Positions 1 to 10,009 are shown, counted from the stretch's first letter. The stretch is 64,000 nt of DNA from Mycobacterium sp. OAS707 (GCF_014873705.1 NZ_JADBDS010000002.1:124001-188000); one strand, 5' to 3'. Numbers and translations: made by a program. The notes: generated from the sequence alone by a model not told the origin.

Positions 1-2
1 CC

Positions 3-185
3 GCGGTGACCTCGGCGCCGTCGGACAACCCGGACGTCTGGATGTGCTTCTCTGCGCACTGGCCCGACGATCCGTCGCGGACGCGACCGTTTTTCGACGA
101 TCTGTTGACCGAACTCGAGTCGATGGCCGACCGCACCGACCGGTGTCGATGGCCGCTCGACGATCCCTGGCCGCACTCACACTGA
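3..185 (+). CDS. 3' end of an unrecognised protein, cut by the window edge
   Basis: An open frame runs from the left edge to a TGA at 183-185 and gives about 60 residues of the C-terminus, ending PWPHSH. It contains the acidic stretch DDLLTELESMADRTD and several Trp residues (DVWMCFSAHWPDD). The next gene starts 8 bases downstream, so the two are probably co-transcribed. I do not recognise the family from this fragment. The codon use fits the neighbours, and the frame accounts for the bases before the nuclease-like gene better than a long N-terminal extension of that gene would. Confidence 0.6.
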   Translation, partial: AVTSAPSDNPDVWMCFSAHWPDDPSRTRPFFDDLLTELESMADRTDRCRWPLDDPWPHSH

Positions 186-193
186 GAGCACCC

Positions 194-1255
194 GTGGTTA
201 TCCGCATCGATCCGGGGCAGCGTGCAACCTTCAAACGCTGCCGCAGGCAATGGGATTTCGCATCGCGGCGCGGGCTCGAACCACTCGACAGCGCGAAACC
301 CGTATTGGCCGCCGCGCTCAAGGACGCCCTTGCCGTCTATTACTACCCGGGCACCTGGGACTGGCAGCACGATCTGAAGCAGTCGCTGGTCCACAAGGCC
401 GTCTCGCGGTCGCTCACCGAGGCGGCGGCGGATGAGCTCACCGCGTCTGCGGTGGCGGTGCTGGACTGCTATGACGCGTGGGCGCGCACAATAGACGACT
501 TCGCCCCGGTCAAGATCGATCACGATGTCACCGGCATGATCGCCGATCCGGCAGAGCCCGCGCGAGGGTTGTTGGCGCCCAACGGATCCGGCGTGGTCTA
601 CACCTGCAGGGTGGACCTGCTCGCGGTGAATCACGCCGACGAGTACTGGGTGGTGCGACACCAGATCGTCGACGACTGGCAGGACCGGGACGCGCTGACT
701 CGCGACGAGGAGGCGCTCGCGGCGTGCTGGGCGTGGCAGCAGGACTACGTCGGCATGTCGATCGCAGGCACCATCCACAACGAGGTGCGCATCGGCGATC
801 CGCTCGAGTTGCCCGCACCGGCGGCCGCCCGCCGCGAGCCCGTCGCACAGCACGAGGGCAGCGGAGGCGGCCGGTCGATCCCGCAGCACCAGCGCGAGTC
901 GACGCGGGCATCACGTGACCAGGTCACGACCCGGGTCGAACAACACACGGCAGGGCCGGTACGCCGGACCCTGATCCGCCGCAGCCAGGAGGAGATCGCG
1001 TCGGTCGGCACGCAGCTCGCCGCTGAAGCGCTGGACATGATCCGCGATCCCGCCGTCTACCCGAACCCCGGAACACATTGTGCGGTATGCGAATTCGCAG
1101 CCCCATGCGTTGCGATGTTCGAAGGCGCCGACCCCGAGCCGGTCTTGACCGCGGGGTTTCGTCGACGGTCGGCTGTTGAGCCAAGGCCGCGGCTCGGCCA
1201 AGCCACGTGGGGCTTCGGGCGGGGCGCAGCACCGCCGGGGTGGGACAAGAAGTAA
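194..1255 (+). CDS. PD-(D/E)XK (RecB/Cas4-like) nuclease-fold protein, possibly degenerate
   Basis: About 353 residues. The start is taken as GTG 194, just after the upstream stop; ATG 149 is the alternative. The N-terminus has a RecB/Cas4-like 'xxCxxxxxF' segment (FKRCRRQWDF). The middle has an Asp in a hydrophobic strand (RVDLLAV) followed by EYWVVRHQIV and then a WQQDY stretch resembling the Q-x-x-x-Y helix. The C-terminus has HCAVCEFAAPC. One early Cys plus a late C-x2-C-x5-C is the pattern of iron-sulfur RecB-family nucleases (AddB, Cas4). The expected [D/E]-x-K after the Asp strand reads V-V-R-H, so nuclease activity is doubtful. Substrate and partners are unknown, and no helicase or CRISPR gene is nearby. 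The fold call is from motif pattern only. Confidence 0.55.
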   Translation: MVIRIDPGQRATFKRCRRQWDFASRRGLEPLDSAKPVLAAALKDALAVYYYPGTWDWQHDLKQSLVHKAVSRSLTEAAADELTASAVAVLDCYDAWARTIDDFAPVKIDHDVTGMIADPAEPARGLLAPNGSGVVYTCRVDLLAVNHADEYWVVRHQIVDDWQDRDALTRDEEALAACWAWQQDYVGMSIAGTIHNEVRIGDPLELPAPAAARREPVAQHEGSGGGRSIPQHQRESTRASRDQVTTRVEQHTAGPVRRTLIRRSQEEIASVGTQLAAEALDMIRDPAVYPNPGTHCAVCEFAAPCVAMFEGADPEPVLTAGFRRRSAVEPRPRLGQATWGFGRGAAPPGWDKK

Positions 1256-1263
1256 TAGACTTG

Positions 1264-1290
1264 ACTTATATAAGTACATACTTCTATTTT
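1264..1290 (+). promoter_or_regulatory. Nested palindromic operator and leaderless promoter of the ArsR gene
   Basis: ACTTATATAAGT at 1264-1275 is a perfect 12-base palindrome. An overlapping dyad AAGTA-CA-TACTT lies at 1272-1283. TATTTT at 1285-1290 is a -10-like hexamer 6 bases before GTG 1297. The palindromes occupy the space just upstream of the -10, where a bound ArsR dimer would block transcription. The region is very AT-rich compared with its surroundings. Autoregulation is inferred from position. Confidence 0.55.
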
Positions 1291-1296
1291 GGAGAC

Positions 1297-1635
1297 GTGC
1301 ACGCGTTCGATGTCCTCGGCGATCCGGTGCGCCGTCGCATCCTCGAACTCCTTGCCGGCGGCGAGATGTCCGCGGGCGCAATCGGAGCGACCGTTCAGAG
1401 CGAGTTCGCGATCACTCAGCCCGCGGTTTCTCAGCATCTGAAGGTGCTGCGCGACAACGGCTTCGCCTCGGTGCGGCCCGATGGCCAGCGACGCCTGTAC
1501 GCAGTGGACGGCACCGCGCTGCGCGACGTGGACGAGTGGCTCGACGGGTTCCGCCGGTTCTGGAGCCCGCATCTTGACGCATTGGCCACCGAGATCGCCA
1601 GGGGCAAACGGCAACGACGAAGGAAGGCAACATGA
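1297..1635 (+). CDS. ArsR-family winged-helix transcriptional regulator
   Basis: 112 residues starting VHAFDVLGDPVRRRILELL, typical of small ArsR/SmtB regulators. The recognition-helix region reads ITQPAVSQHLKVLRDNGF, followed by the wing (RPDGQRRLYAVD). There is no metal-binding CxC near the DNA-binding helix, so it probably belongs to the non-metal ArsR group often paired with SRPBCC (AHSA1) genes. GTG 1297 is chosen because ArsR homology begins at VHAFDVL and a -10-like TATTTT ends 6 bases upstream; earlier in-frame starts would fall inside the AT-rich operator. The stop overlaps the start of the next gene in ATGA, so the two are translationally coupled. The tail (RGKRQRRRKAT) is very basic. 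Confidence 0.85.
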   Translation: MHAFDVLGDPVRRRILELLAGGEMSAGAIGATVQSEFAITQPAVSQHLKVLRDNGFASVRPDGQRRLYAVDGTALRDVDEWLDGFRRFWSPHLDALATEIARGKRQRRRKAT

Positions 1636-2279
1636 CCGAGATCGACGTCGAGCATCAGATCAACACGGTTGCGCGCAACCTCGGCACCCGCAAGATCGAC
1701 ATCGGGGACGCGCACGTCGTCACCGTCAGTCAGGCCTACGACACCGACCCGGCCGACCTCTGGGATGCGGTCACCAACATGGAGCGGATTCCGCGGTGGT
1801 TCCTGCCGATCTCCGGTGAGCTGCGACTCGGCGGTTCCTATCAGCTGGAAGGCCAAGCGGGTGGGACCATCCTGACGTGCGATCCGCCCAAGAACTTCAG
1901 CGCGACGTGGGAGTTCGGTGGCAACGTCAGCTGGATCGACGTGAGCATCGAGAGCGACGGCCCCGACAGAGCGCGACTGGTGCTCGAGCACATCATGCCC
2001 GTGGCCGACGACGAGATCTGGCGGCAATTCGGCCCTGGCGCCGTGGGGATGGGCTGGGATTCCATGCTGCTGGGACTGGCTCTGCATCTGTCGACCGGCG
2101 AAGCCGTCGACCCGTCGTTCGGGCAGCAGTGGGTGGGTACCGCGGACGGTCGTCGCTTCATGACGCTTTCCGGCGAGGCGTGGCACGCGGTGAACGTCGC
2201 CTTCGGAACGGATCCGACAGCCGCGCGGACGATGACGGACCGCTGCGTGGCCGCCTACCTCGGCGAAGAACAAAACTAG
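1632..2279 (+). CDS. SRPBCC (AHSA1/START-like) domain protein
   Basis: 215 residues. The core (roughly residues 35-150) shows the SRPBCC pattern: VSQAYDTDPADLWDAVTN, then IPRWFLPISGELRLGG, GGTILTCDPP and FSATWEFGG. This fold forms a hydrophobic ligand pocket. Pairing with an upstream ArsR gene by an ATGA overlap is a common arrangement, and the ligand is unknown. The C-terminal 60 residues contain WDSMLLGLALHL and are typical of longer actinobacterial members. The TAG stop at 2277-2279 lies inside the KstR-type operator of the next operon. Confidence 0.8.
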   Translation: MTEIDVEHQINTVARNLGTRKIDIGDAHVVTVSQAYDTDPADLWDAVTNMERIPRWFLPISGELRLGGSYQLEGQAGGTILTCDPPKNFSATWEFGGNVSWIDVSIESDGPDRARLVLEHIMPVADDEIWRQFGPGAVGMGWDSMLLGLALHLSTGEAVDPSFGQQWVGTADGRRFMTLSGEAWHAVNVAFGTDPTAARTMTDRCVAAYLGEEQN

Positions 2280-2290
2280 AACACGTTCTA
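2277..2290 (+). promoter_or_regulatory. KstR-type steroid-responsive operator
   Basis: TAGAACACGTTCTA matches every fixed position of the mycobacterial KstR consensus TnnAACnnGTTnnA. It sits in a longer dyad, CTAGAAC-AC-GTTCTAG, at 2276-2291. It begins at the stop codon of the preceding gene and ends 21 bases before a -10-like TATTCT (2312-2317), so it covers the -35 region of the VOC/flavoprotein operon. KstR is a TetR repressor of cholesterol catabolism released by steroid CoA thioesters; control of this operon by KstR is inferred from the match and position. Confidence 0.75.
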
Positions 2291-2325
2291 GCCACGGCCG
2301 CGACTCGGGGATATTCTCGGTGACG

Positions 2326-2805
2326 ATGCCTGACCAGACACCTGTCCAGATTGCCTGGGTCACCCGTGACCTCGACGCCACCGAAAAGGCGCTGACCACG
2401 CTGTTGGGCGCCACAAAGTGGATCCGCATGCCCGGCGTCCACTTCGGGCCCGACGCGTGCACCTACCGCGGCGGCCCCGCGGACTTCGTCGCCGACATCT
2501 CGCTGTCCTATGCAGGCGACACCCAACTCGAACTGATCGCGCCGGTGTCCGGCGAGAGCATCTACACCGAGTTCCTGGACAGCGCAGGGCCGGGACTGCA
2601 TCACGTCTGTATCGAGGCCGACGACGTCGAGCGCGCGGTGGCCGAGCGCGGCGCCGAGGTGGTGCAGCGCGGTGTGATGCCGGGCGGCATGGAGTTCGCA
2701 TATGTCACGGCCCAGGACGCCGGCGTGCCCTACATCGAGATTGCGTACATCCCGTCCGAGATCCGGGCGTTCTTCGACTACATCAAGCAGGAGCAGCAGA
2801 AGTGA
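2326..2805 (+). CDS. VOC (glyoxalase/dioxygenase-fold) family protein
   Basis: About 159 residues. Two beta-alpha-beta-beta-beta modules are visible: PVQIAWVTRDLDATEKAL...LGA at the N-terminus and GPGLHHVCIEADDVERAVAERGAEV in the middle, ending GVPYIEIAY. Histidines (GLHHV) and Glu (YIEIA, TQLELI) are candidate metal ligands. Methylmalonyl-CoA epimerase and extradiol-dioxygenase-like proteins share this fold, and I cannot assign a reaction. ATG 2326 is preferred over GTG 2320 because the -10-like TATTCT ends at 2317, leaving room only for a leaderless message starting at the ATG. It lies behind a KstR operator and overlaps the flavoprotein gene in GTGA, which suggests a step in steroid or side-chain catabolism. 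Confidence 0.8.
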   Translation: MPDQTPVQIAWVTRDLDATEKALTTLLGATKWIRMPGVHFGPDACTYRGGPADFVADISLSYAGDTQLELIAPVSGESIYTEFLDSAGPGLHHVCIEADDVERAVAERGAEVVQRGVMPGGMEFAYVTAQDAGVPYIEIAYIPSEIRAFFDYIKQEQQK

Positions 2806-4250
2806 GCACCCAAATCCCGGAGACCGTCAACGCCGCCGACGTGTCCGCGTGGTCCGACGAGGTCGACGTGGTGGTGGTCGGCTTCGGCATCGCGGGCGGT
2901 TGCGCAGCGGTCAGTGCTGCGGCAGCGGGCGCGAGAGTGCTCGTGTTGGAACGCGCTGCGGCCGCGGGCGGTACGACGTCGATGGCCGGCGGCCATTTCT
3001 ATCTCGGCGGAGGCACCGCCGTGCAGCAGGCCACCGGCCACGCCGACAGCGCCGACGAGATGTACAAGTACCTCGTCGCGGTGTCGCGCGAACCCGAACA
3101 CGACAAGATCCGGGCCTACTGCGACGGCAGCGTCGAGCACTTCAACTGGTTGGAGGACTTGGGCTTTCAGTTCGAGCGCAGCTATTTTCCCGGCAAGGCC
3201 GTCATCCAGCCGAACACCGAGGGGCTGATGTTCACCGGAAACGAGAAGGTCTGGCCGTTCAAGGATCAGGCGGTGCCCGCGCCGCGCGGGCACAAGGTGC
3301 CGGTGCCCGGTGACACCGGCGGGGCCAGCATGGTGATCGACCTACTGCTGAAGCGGGCAGAGCAACTCGGTGTGCAGATCCGCTATGAAACAGGGGCGAC
3401 GGCGCTCGTCCAGGATGACGGCGCGGTCGTCGGCGTCACCTGGAAGCATTTCAACGACAGCGGCGCGATCCACGCGAAGGCGGTCGTGATCGCTGCAGGC
3501 GGATTCGTGATGAATCCGGAGATGGTCGCCGAGTACACCCCGAAGCTGGCCGAAAAGCCGTTCGTGTTGGGCAACACCTACGACGACGGCCTTGGTATCC
3601 GGCTGGGTGAATCAGCGGGCGGAGCAACCAAACACATGGATCAGGCCTTCATCACCGCGCCCGCGTACCCACCGTCGATTCTGCTGACCGGAATCATCGT
3701 CAATAAGGACGGACGGCGCTTCGTCGCCGAGGACTCCTACCACTCGCGCACGTCGGGATTCGTGATGGATCAGCCCGACAGCGCGGCATTCCTGATCGTC
3801 GACGAGCAGCACCTGGAACGACCCGAGGTGCCCCTGGTGCCGTTGATCGACGGCTGGGAAACCGTCGAGGAAATGGAAGCCGCCCTCGGCATTCCGAAGG
3901 GGAACCTGGCCGCCACCCTGAATCGCTACAACGAGCATGCCGCCCGCGGTGAGGACCCCGACTTCCACAAGCAGCCGGAATTCCTTGCGCCACAAGACAA
4001 AGGGCCGTGGGGCGCATTCGACCTGTCGCTTGGCAAGGCGATGTACGCGGGCTTCACGGTCGGCGGGCTCGCGACGTCCGTCGACGGCCAGGTGTTGCGG
4101 GAGGACGGCAGCGTGATCCCCGGCCTCTATGCGGCGGGCGCGTGTGCGTCGAACATCGCCCAGGACGGCAAGGGCTATGCCAGCGGCACCCAGCTAGGTG
4201 AGGGCTCGTTCTTCGGCCGCCGCGCCGGAGCGCACGCCGCCGCGAGCTAG
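2802..4250 (+). CDS. FAD-dependent flavoprotein, KstD/fumarate-reductase-like (Rv1817 type)
   Basis: 482 residues from GTG 2802, which overlaps the VOC stop. The N-terminal dinucleotide fold is clear ([20 protein letters not shown], then an acidic strand end LVLERA, residues about 20-55), followed by [11 protein letters not shown], typical of the FAD_binding_2 family. The middle domain carries substrate-side segments ([34 protein letters not shown]). The C-terminus returns to FAD with [20 protein letters not shown]. The family includes 3-ketosteroid delta1-dehydrogenases and fumarate reductases. With a KstR box at the operon head, a steroid or ketosteroid-like dehydrogenation is plausible, but the substrate is not proven. 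It ends in a CTAG shared with the convergent transporter gene. Confidence 0.8.
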   Translation: MSTQIPETVNAADVSAWSDEVDVVVVGFGIAGGCAAVSAAAAGARVLVLERAAAAGGTTSMAGGHFYLGGGTAVQQATGHADSADEMYKYLVAVSREPEHDKIRAYCDGSVEHFNWLEDLGFQFERSYFPGKAVIQPNTEGLMFTGNEKVWPFKDQAVPAPRGHKVPVPGDTGGASMVIDLLLKRAEQLGVQIRYETGATALVQDDGAVVGVTWKHFNDSGAIHAKAVVIAAGGFVMNPEMVAEYTPKLAEKPFVLGNTYDDGLGIRLGESAGGATKHMDQAFITAPAYPPSILLTGIIVNKDGRRFVAEDSYHSRTSGFVMDQPDSAAFLIVDEQHLERPEVPLVPLIDGWETVEEMEAALGIPKGNLAATLNRYNEHAARGEDPDFHKQPEFLAPQDKGPWGAFDLSLGKAMYAGFTVGGLATSVDGQVLREDGSVIPGLYAAGACASNIAQDGKGYASGTQLGEGSFFGRRAGAHAAAS

Positions 4251-6121
4251 ACCGGCGCGAGGCGCCACTGGCCGCCGCCAAGCAGTTCCAGTCGCCGGTC
4301 GTGATGCTGCTCGACAGTGCTGCGGTGGCTGACGCTGACCACGATGCAGTCGGGCAAGGCCGCGCGCAACGACCGGTACAGCGCGAATTCCTGGCCCTCG
4401 TCCAGCGCGGAGGTCGACTCGTCGAGGAACACCACTCTGGGCTTTGCGAGCAGCACCCGCGCGAACGCGATGCGTTGCTGTTCACCCGGCGACAGCACCT
4501 TGGCCCAGTCGGCTGTCTCGTCGAGGCGGCTGGCGAGATGACCGAGCGCAACCGTATCGAGCGCGGATTGGATTGCCGCGTCGTCGAATTCGCCTGCGAC
4601 GGCGGGATACGAGATCGCCGATCGGAGGTCGCCGAGCGGCATGTACGGCAGCTGCGACAGGAACATGGTGCCTTCGGCGGGACACCGCACCGTGCCCGAC
4701 GTGAACGGCCACAGCTGTGCGAGGCTGCGCAGCAGCGTCGTCTTGCCGGTTCCCGAGCCGCCGGTGATCACCAACGATTCCCCGGAGTCGAGCCGCACGT
4801 CGAGCGGATCGAGAAGGCGTACGCCTTGCGGGGTGCGGACTTCCACGCCGTCGAGTTCCAGCGAGCCGTCGGCAGTGGGCACAGTCGTCAAAACGGGCAG
4901 CTCCCTTGCCTGTTCGTTGGCCGTTACCAGGCCGTCGAGCCGGATGATCACGGCGCGGTAGTTGGCGAACGAGTCGTAGACAGCTCGGAAGAATGCCAAT
5001 GAATCGTGCACCGAGATGAAGGCGCTCGACGACTGTGTCACGTCACCGAGCTGGATTTCGCCTGCGAACAGCCGCGGGGCCTGCACCACTGTCGGCAGCG
5101 GGCTGACGATCTGGTTCATCGACCGGTTCCAACCCAGGAACACCAGGGTTCGGCGGACGAAGGCCCGGTAGTTCGCGATGACGGCGGCGAATCTCGTTGT
5201 TAGCTGACCTCTTTCGGCGCCCTCGCCGCGGTACAAGCCGATGGCCTCTGCGGCGTCACGCAGTCGCACCAGCGCATAGCGGAACGCGGCGTTGGTGAGC
5301 TCGTTGCGGAAGGACAGCCTGATCAGCGGCCTGCCGATCCAGAATGCGACGACCGTCGTGAGGAACACGTACACCAACGCCATCCAGAACAGTGCCTTTG
5401 GCACCGTCACACCGAGGATCGTCAGCGGTCCGGCCAGGCCCCACAGGATCGGCGTGAACGAGACGACGTTGACGATGGCGAAGACCGTGCCGAACACCAG
5501 GGTTTGGGACGTGCCGACCGTCGGCGTGTTGGTTCCCTCGCCGGTGCCGGTGGTGAACGCGTCGATGTCCTGCTGGATGCGCTGGTCGGGGTTGTCGATC
5601 GGCTGCTCGACGAAACGCCCCCGGTAGTACGCGTCATCGTCGAGCCAGTCACGGGTGAGCCGATGTGTCAGCCACACGCGCCACCGGATGATGAACCGCT
5701 GCATCAGGTACACGTCGAGCAGGTTGCGGGCGATATCGGAAACGGCTAGGCCGACATAGAGCAGCATCGCCGCCCAAAAACCCTGGATTGCAATGTCTTT
5801 CGCGCTGCCTTGGTCGCTGAAGGCGGCTTGCAGCGCGGAGAATTGGTCGTTGGACTGATAACTGAACAACACCCCGAGCCGCACGTCGACCATCACCGAC
5901 GCCAGCAGCACGCCGAGCAACGACCATACCGGAATGCTTTGGCGGCCCTTGAAATAATCGCCGGTGATCCGCCAGAACTGCCTGCCCCAGGTGGTGAACC
6001 GGGCAAGCAGCGCCAGCAGCAGCAGGGTGCACACCGCCGCGATCGCCCATGCCCGCGCCACCCACACCAGGGACGTGATCAGCTCGTCGCCCCAATTCAG
6101 GGACGGCGTGAACGTTTCCAT
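4247..6121 (-). CDS. BacA/SbmA-type ABC exporter-fold importer, paralog 1 (third gene of the cluster)
   Basis: 624 residues. The N-terminal half (about residues 20-330) is an SbmA_BacA/ABC_membrane_2 transmembrane domain with conserved [16 protein letters not shown] and [18 protein letters not shown]. It also has the family motif [14 protein letters not shown]. The C-terminal ATPase has Walker [10 protein letters not shown] near residue 453, signature LSPGEQQR near 547 and Walker [14 protein letters not shown]. The single M. tuberculosis homolog, Rv1819c, imports cobalamin, bleomycin and hydrophilic peptides; its folding is exporter-like. Here it is the promoter-distal member of three minus-strand paralogs, 24 bases after the second. 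All ATPase motifs are intact. Confidence 0.9.
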   Translation of the reverse strand: METFTPSLNWGDELITSLVWVARAWAIAAVCTLLLLALLARFTTWGRQFWRITGDYFKGRQSIPVWSLLGVLLASVMVDVRLGVLFSYQSNDQFSALQAAFSDQGSAKDIAIQGFWAAMLLYVGLAVSDIARNLLDVYLMQRFIIRWRVWLTHRLTRDWLDDDAYYRGRFVEQPIDNPDQRIQQDIDAFTTGTGEGTNTPTVGTSQTLVFGTVFAIVNVVSFTPILWGLAGPLTILGVTVPKALFWMALVYVFLTTVVAFWIGRPLIRLSFRNELTNAAFRYALVRLRDAAEAIGLYRGEGAERGQLTTRFAAVIANYRAFVRRTLVFLGWNRSMNQIVSPLPTVVQAPRLFAGEIQLGDVTQSSSAFISVHDSLAFFRAVYDSFANYRAVIIRLDGLVTANEQARELPVLTTVPTADGSLELDGVEVRTPQGVRLLDPLDVRLDSGESLVITGGSGTGKTTLLRSLAQLWPFTSGTVRCPAEGTMFLSQLPYMPLGDLRSAISYPAVAGEFDDAAIQSALDTVALGHLASRLDETADWAKVLSPGEQQRIAFARVLLAKPRVVFLDESTSALDEGQEFALYRSLRAALPDCIVVSVSHRSTVEQHHDRRLELLGGGQWRLAPV

Positions 6122-6145
6122 GCCGGGAAGCTACCCGGCGCAGCG

Positions 6146-8074
6146 TTAAACCGGGACGGGCTCGTCGCCTTGCACCCGGCCGAGTCGCCATTCGCCGTCG
6201 CCGAGCAGTTCGAGCTCGTGGGTGTGGTGTTGCTCGACCGTGCTGCGGTGGCTGACGCTGACCAGGATGGTTTCGGGCAGCTCGGTGCGCACCAGGTTGT
6301 AGCAGATGAACTCAAGCCCTTCGTCCAGCGCCGAGCTCGCCTCGTCGAGGAAGACGGCCTTCGGCTTGGTCAGCAGGACGCGGGCGAACGCGATGCGCTG
6401 CTGCTCACCGGGGGAGAGCACCTTGGCCCAATCCAGCACTTCGTCGAGGCGGTCGACAAGGTGAGGAAGCGCCACTTTCTGCAGTGTGTGTTTGAGCGTG
6501 GCGTCGTCGATCGAGCCTTCTTCAGCCGGATAGCTGACCACAGCGCGCAGGTTGCCCAGCGGCACATACGGCATTTGCGAAAGGAACATCGTCTCGTTGG
6601 GGCCGCATGGCCTGGTCAGTGTGCCCGAGCAGAACGGCCACAACTCGGCGAGGCTACGCAGCAGCGTGGTCTTTCCGCTGCCGGACGGCCCGGTGACCAC
6701 CAGCGTGTCACCGATCTCCAGGCGCATGTCGAGGGGCTTGATGAGCTGCTTGCCGTCGGGGGTGCGCACTTCGACGTCATCGAGGACGACTGAGCCGTCC
6801 CGGCACGGAGTGGTCGTGACTTCTGGCAGCGCCCTGCCTTCTTCGTTGGCGATGACGAGGCCGTGCAGACGAATGATCGCGGCGCGGTATCCGGCGAATG
6901 AGTCGTACGCATTACGGAAGAACGACAGCCCGTCCTGAATGCTGCCGAACGCCGACGCCGACTGCGACATGGCGCCGAGCTTGATCTCGCCGGAGAGGAA
7001 TCGCGGGAACTGCAGGATGTACGGCACGACCACGATGATCTGGCTCATCGACAGGTTCCAGCCGTAGAAGCCGATCATCCGGTTGACGTAATGCTTGTAG
7101 TTGGAGACGACAGGGGCGAACAGCCGTCGCAGGCCGGTGCGCTCGGCGATCTCGCCGCGGTAGAAGGCCACCGCCTCGGAGGCGTCGCGCAGGCGCACCA
7201 GCGCGTAGCGGAACGCCGCGTTGAACTTCTCGTTGTTGAACGCCAGCCAGATGATCGGCTTGCCGATCCAGAAGGCGATGACCGTGGCAAAGATGACGTA
7301 GGTGATGAGTATCAAGAACATCGCCTTGGGCACCTGCCATCCGATGAGGGGCAGTGTGAGCGTGCCGGACAGGTTCAACAGGATCAGCGTGAAAGCTGAC
7401 ATCGACGTGACCGAGGAGACAGCGCCGAAGAGCAGAGTGGCCGCGGACGTGTTGTTGGGTGTGTTCGGCAGCGGTCCGACTCCGGCGGTGAAGATGTCGA
7501 TGTCGGTCTGGATGCGCTGATCGGGGTTGTCAATGGTGTCGTCGATGAAGCGGGCCCGGTAGTAGGCCTTTCCGTCGAGCCAGTCGCCGGTGAGCCGGTC
7601 GGTCAGCCAGGCGCGCCACCTCAGCATGAACCGCTGCATCAGGAACAGGTCCAGCATCACGCGTGCGACGTGGATGGTGGCCAGGATGCTGAACACCAGA
7701 ATGGAGAACCAGAAGCCGTCCTTGCCCGAATTCTTCACCGCTTCGTCGCCGGTGCTAAGGCCCGCCGCGACCGCCTGGAAGCTGCTCATCATGTCGTTGC
7801 CCTGGTAGGACAGCAGGACATCGATGCGGACGCCGGCAATTACTGATAGCAGCAGTCCTGCCAGCCATATCCAGACGATGACGCTGTCGCGCCCCTTGAA
7901 GTAGTCGCCTGTGATCCGCCAGTACTGCTTGCCCCACTTGGTGAACTGGACGATCAGGATCAGGATCAGCATGGTGATGACGGCGGCGATGGCCCACGCC
8001 CTGCCGACCCACACCACCGTCTTCCATAGCTCGTTGCCCCAGTCGAGCGTCGGGACGAACATGTCCGGGTTCAT
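6146..8074 (-). CDS. BacA/SbmA-type ABC transporter, paralog 2 (middle gene)
   Basis: 642 residues from ATG 8074, which has GGAGG 12 bases upstream; a TTG at 8095 would put that Shine-Dalgarno inside the gene. The transmembrane half carries the same family motifs as its neighbours ([33 protein letters not shown]). It has a longer central extracellular segment than paralog 1. The ATPase has Walker [10 protein letters not shown] near residue 463, signature LSPGEQQR near 554 and Walker [14 protein letters not shown]. It lies 45 bases after paralog 3 and 24 bases before paralog 1 on the same strand, so one transcript is likely. The substrate is probably a cobalamin- or peptide-like molecule, by family. 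Confidence 0.9.
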   Translation of the reverse strand: MNPDMFVPTLDWGNELWKTVVWVGRAWAIAAVITMLILILIVQFTKWGKQYWRITGDYFKGRDSVIVWIWLAGLLLSVIAGVRIDVLLSYQGNDMMSSFQAVAAGLSTGDEAVKNSGKDGFWFSILVFSILATIHVARVMLDLFLMQRFMLRWRAWLTDRLTGDWLDGKAYYRARFIDDTIDNPDQRIQTDIDIFTAGVGPLPNTPNNTSAATLLFGAVSSVTSMSAFTLILLNLSGTLTLPLIGWQVPKAMFLILITYVIFATVIAFWIGKPIIWLAFNNEKFNAAFRYALVRLRDASEAVAFYRGEIAERTGLRRLFAPVVSNYKHYVNRMIGFYGWNLSMSQIIVVVPYILQFPRFLSGEIKLGAMSQSASAFGSIQDGLSFFRNAYDSFAGYRAAIIRLHGLVIANEEGRALPEVTTTPCRDGSVVLDDVEVRTPDGKQLIKPLDMRLEIGDTLVVTGPSGSGKTTLLRSLAELWPFCSGTLTRPCGPNETMFLSQMPYVPLGNLRAVVSYPAEEGSIDDATLKHTLQKVALPHLVDRLDEVLDWAKVLSPGEQQRIAFARVLLTKPKAVFLDEASSALDEGLEFICYNLVRTELPETILVSVSHRSTVEQHHTHELELLGDGEWRLGRVQGDEPVPV

Positions 8075-8119
8075 TCCGGCAAGGTACCTCCACAAGCTGC
8101 CGCGAGCGTTTTGGAGGGT

Positions 8120-10009
8120 CTAACTCCTGGTAGGAAGCGCGTCGAGGCGCCATTCGCCGTCACCGACCAACTCCAGGTGACGGGCGTGGAACTGCTCAAC
8201 GGTGCCGCGATGGCTCACGCTGACCAAAACCGCGTCGGGAAGCTCGGTTCGGATCAGTTCATAGAGCATCAGCTCCAAGCCCTCGTCCATCGCCGACGTC
8301 GACTCGTCGAGGAAGATGGCGCTGGGCCTGGCGAGCAGAATGCGGGCGAACGCGATGCGCTGCTGCTCGCCGACCGAAAGCACCCTGGCCCAGTCGCGGG
8401 CTTCGTTGAGCCGAATGACCAGGTGCGACAGCGCGACCTGGGTCATGGCCTGCTGGATCTGCCGGTCACTGACCTCGCCTTCGCGGTGCGGATACGACGC
8501 CACCGCCCGTAGGTCCCCGAGCGGGATGTAGGGCAGTTGGGGGACGAACATCGCCTCGCCGCGGCTCGACGGTAGGCGGATACGGCCGGATGCGAACGGC
8601 CACAGCCCGGCGAGGCTCTGCAACAGGACCGTCTTGCCGATGCCCGACGCCCCGCTGATCAGCAGCGTCTCACCACGGCCGACGGTGAAGTCGAGTCCGC
8701 GCACCAGCGATTCGCCTTCGGGGGTGCGGACTTCGACGGCGTCGACCTCGAGGGCTCCTTCGTCGGAGACGGCCGTCGTGATGCTGGAGAACGCCCGCGC
8801 CCGCGAGTTCTCGTCGACCAGCCCGTCGAGGCGGATGATCGCCGCACGGTAGCTGGCGAACTGGTCATAGGCGTTGCGGAAGAACGACAACGAATCGTGG
8901 ATCGCGCCGAACGCCGTCGAGGACTGCCAGACGCCACCGAAGGAAATTTGGTCGGCGAAAAGCCGTTGCGCCTGAACCAGCCACGGTAGGGGATTGATGG
9001 CCTGACCCACCGACAGGTTCCAGCCGGTGAACAACACGACACGGTTCAGCCAATGCCGGTAGTTGTCCATCACCGACAACAGACGGCCGGTGAGGACGCT
9101 TCGTTCGACGTTCTCACCGCGATAAAGACCGATCGCTGCGCCGGCATCCCTGACCCGAACGAGCGCATACCGGAAGCTGGCATTGCGAAGTTCGTTGACG
9201 AAGCTCAGCCGGATCAGCGGCCTGCCGATCACGAACGCGATGACGGTCACCACGAACACGTAGGCGATGACGATCCAGAACAGCGCCTTGGGAATCGTGA
9301 TGCCCGCCAACGTCAACGGGCCGGAGAGCCGCCACAGAATCACACCGAACGAAAACACCGACAGCACAGACTCAATCGCACCGAACAGCAACGTGTTACC
9401 CGAGTGGTTCGCGGGGTTGTTCGGCTGTCCACCCACACCTGCGGTGAAGATGTCGATATCCTGTTGGATGCGTTGGTCGGGATTGTCGATGGGTTGACGG
9501 GAAAACTGACTGCGGAAATAGGCATGATCACCGAGCCAGTCGCCGATGAAGCGGCGGCTCAACCAGATTCGCCACCGCATCAGAAACCGCTGTGTCACGT
9601 ACAGGTCGGCGAGCAGTCGCACCACATAGCAGGTGGCCAGGATCGCGAACACACCCATGGTCGACCAAAACCCTTGTATGCCAGTAGTTCTGGCCGCATC
9701 GCCTTGGAAAGCGACCTGAAGCGCGGTGAACAGGTCGTTGACCTGATAGCTCAGCAGCACGCTGATCCGAACCGAAAGGATCGCCGACACCAGCAGCACT
9801 GCCAGCAGCGCCCACACCGGAAGGCTCTGCCTACCCTTGAAGTAGTCGCCGCTGACCCGCCAGAACTGGCGTCCCCATTCGGTGAACCGCCCGACGAGGA
9901 TCAGCACCACGAGCACCCCTACGGTGCTGAGGACGAACATCTCCACCACCCACACGGCGGTGTGGAAGGCCTCGTCGCTCCAATCGATCGACGGCCTGAA
10001 CGTGGTCAT
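8120..10009 (-). CDS. BacA/SbmA-type ABC transporter, paralog 3 (first gene of the cluster)
   Basis: 629 residues from ATG 10009 ([16 protein letters not shown]). The open frame continues far upstream, but the homology to its paralogs begins here and the ilvG-like gene occupies the region beyond. Family motifs are [16 protein letters not shown] and [17 protein letters not shown]. The ATPase has Walker [12 protein letters not shown] near residue 455, signature LSVGEQQR near 546 and Walker [14 protein letters not shown]. Of the three it is the most diverged in the ATPase loops, but no catalytic residue is lost. It is divergent from the ilvG-like gene with 21 bases between start codons, and its -10 (CATAAT) ends 7 bases before the ATG, suggesting a leaderless message. 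Confidence 0.9.
   Translation of the reverse strand: MTTFRPSIDWSDEAFHTAVWVVEMFVLSTVGVLVVLILVGRFTEWGRQFWRVSGDYFKGRQSLPVWALLAVLLVSAILSVRISVLLSYQVNDLFTALQVAFQGDAARTTGIQGFWSTMGVFAILATCYVVRLLADLYVTQRFLMRWRIWLSRRFIGDWLGDHAYFRSQFSRQPIDNPDQRIQQDIDIFTAGVGGQPNNPANHSGNTLLFGAIESVLSVFSFGVILWRLSGPLTLAGITIPKALFWIVIAYVFVVTVIAFVIGRPLIRLSFVNELRNASFRYALVRVRDAGAAIGLYRGENVERSVLTGRLLSVMDNYRHWLNRVVLFTGWNLSVGQAINPLPWLVQAQRLFADQISFGGVWQSSTAFGAIHDSLSFFRNAYDQFASYRAAIIRLDGLVDENSRARAFSSITTAVSDEGALEVDAVEVRTPEGESLVRGLDFTVGRGETLLISGASGIGKTVLLQSLAGLWPFASGRIRLPSSRGEAMFVPQLPYIPLGDLRAVASYPHREGEVSDRQIQQAMTQVALSHLVIRLNEARDWARVLSVGEQQRIAFARILLARPSAIFLDESTSAMDEGLELMLYELIRTELPDAVLVSVSHRGTVEQFHARHLELVGDGEWRLDALPTRS

Noticed and set aside
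2418..2801. N-terminal extension of the KstD-like flavoprotein
   Set aside because: It runs antisense-free but out of frame through the VOC gene and has shadow composition; GTG 2802 precedes the FAD fold.
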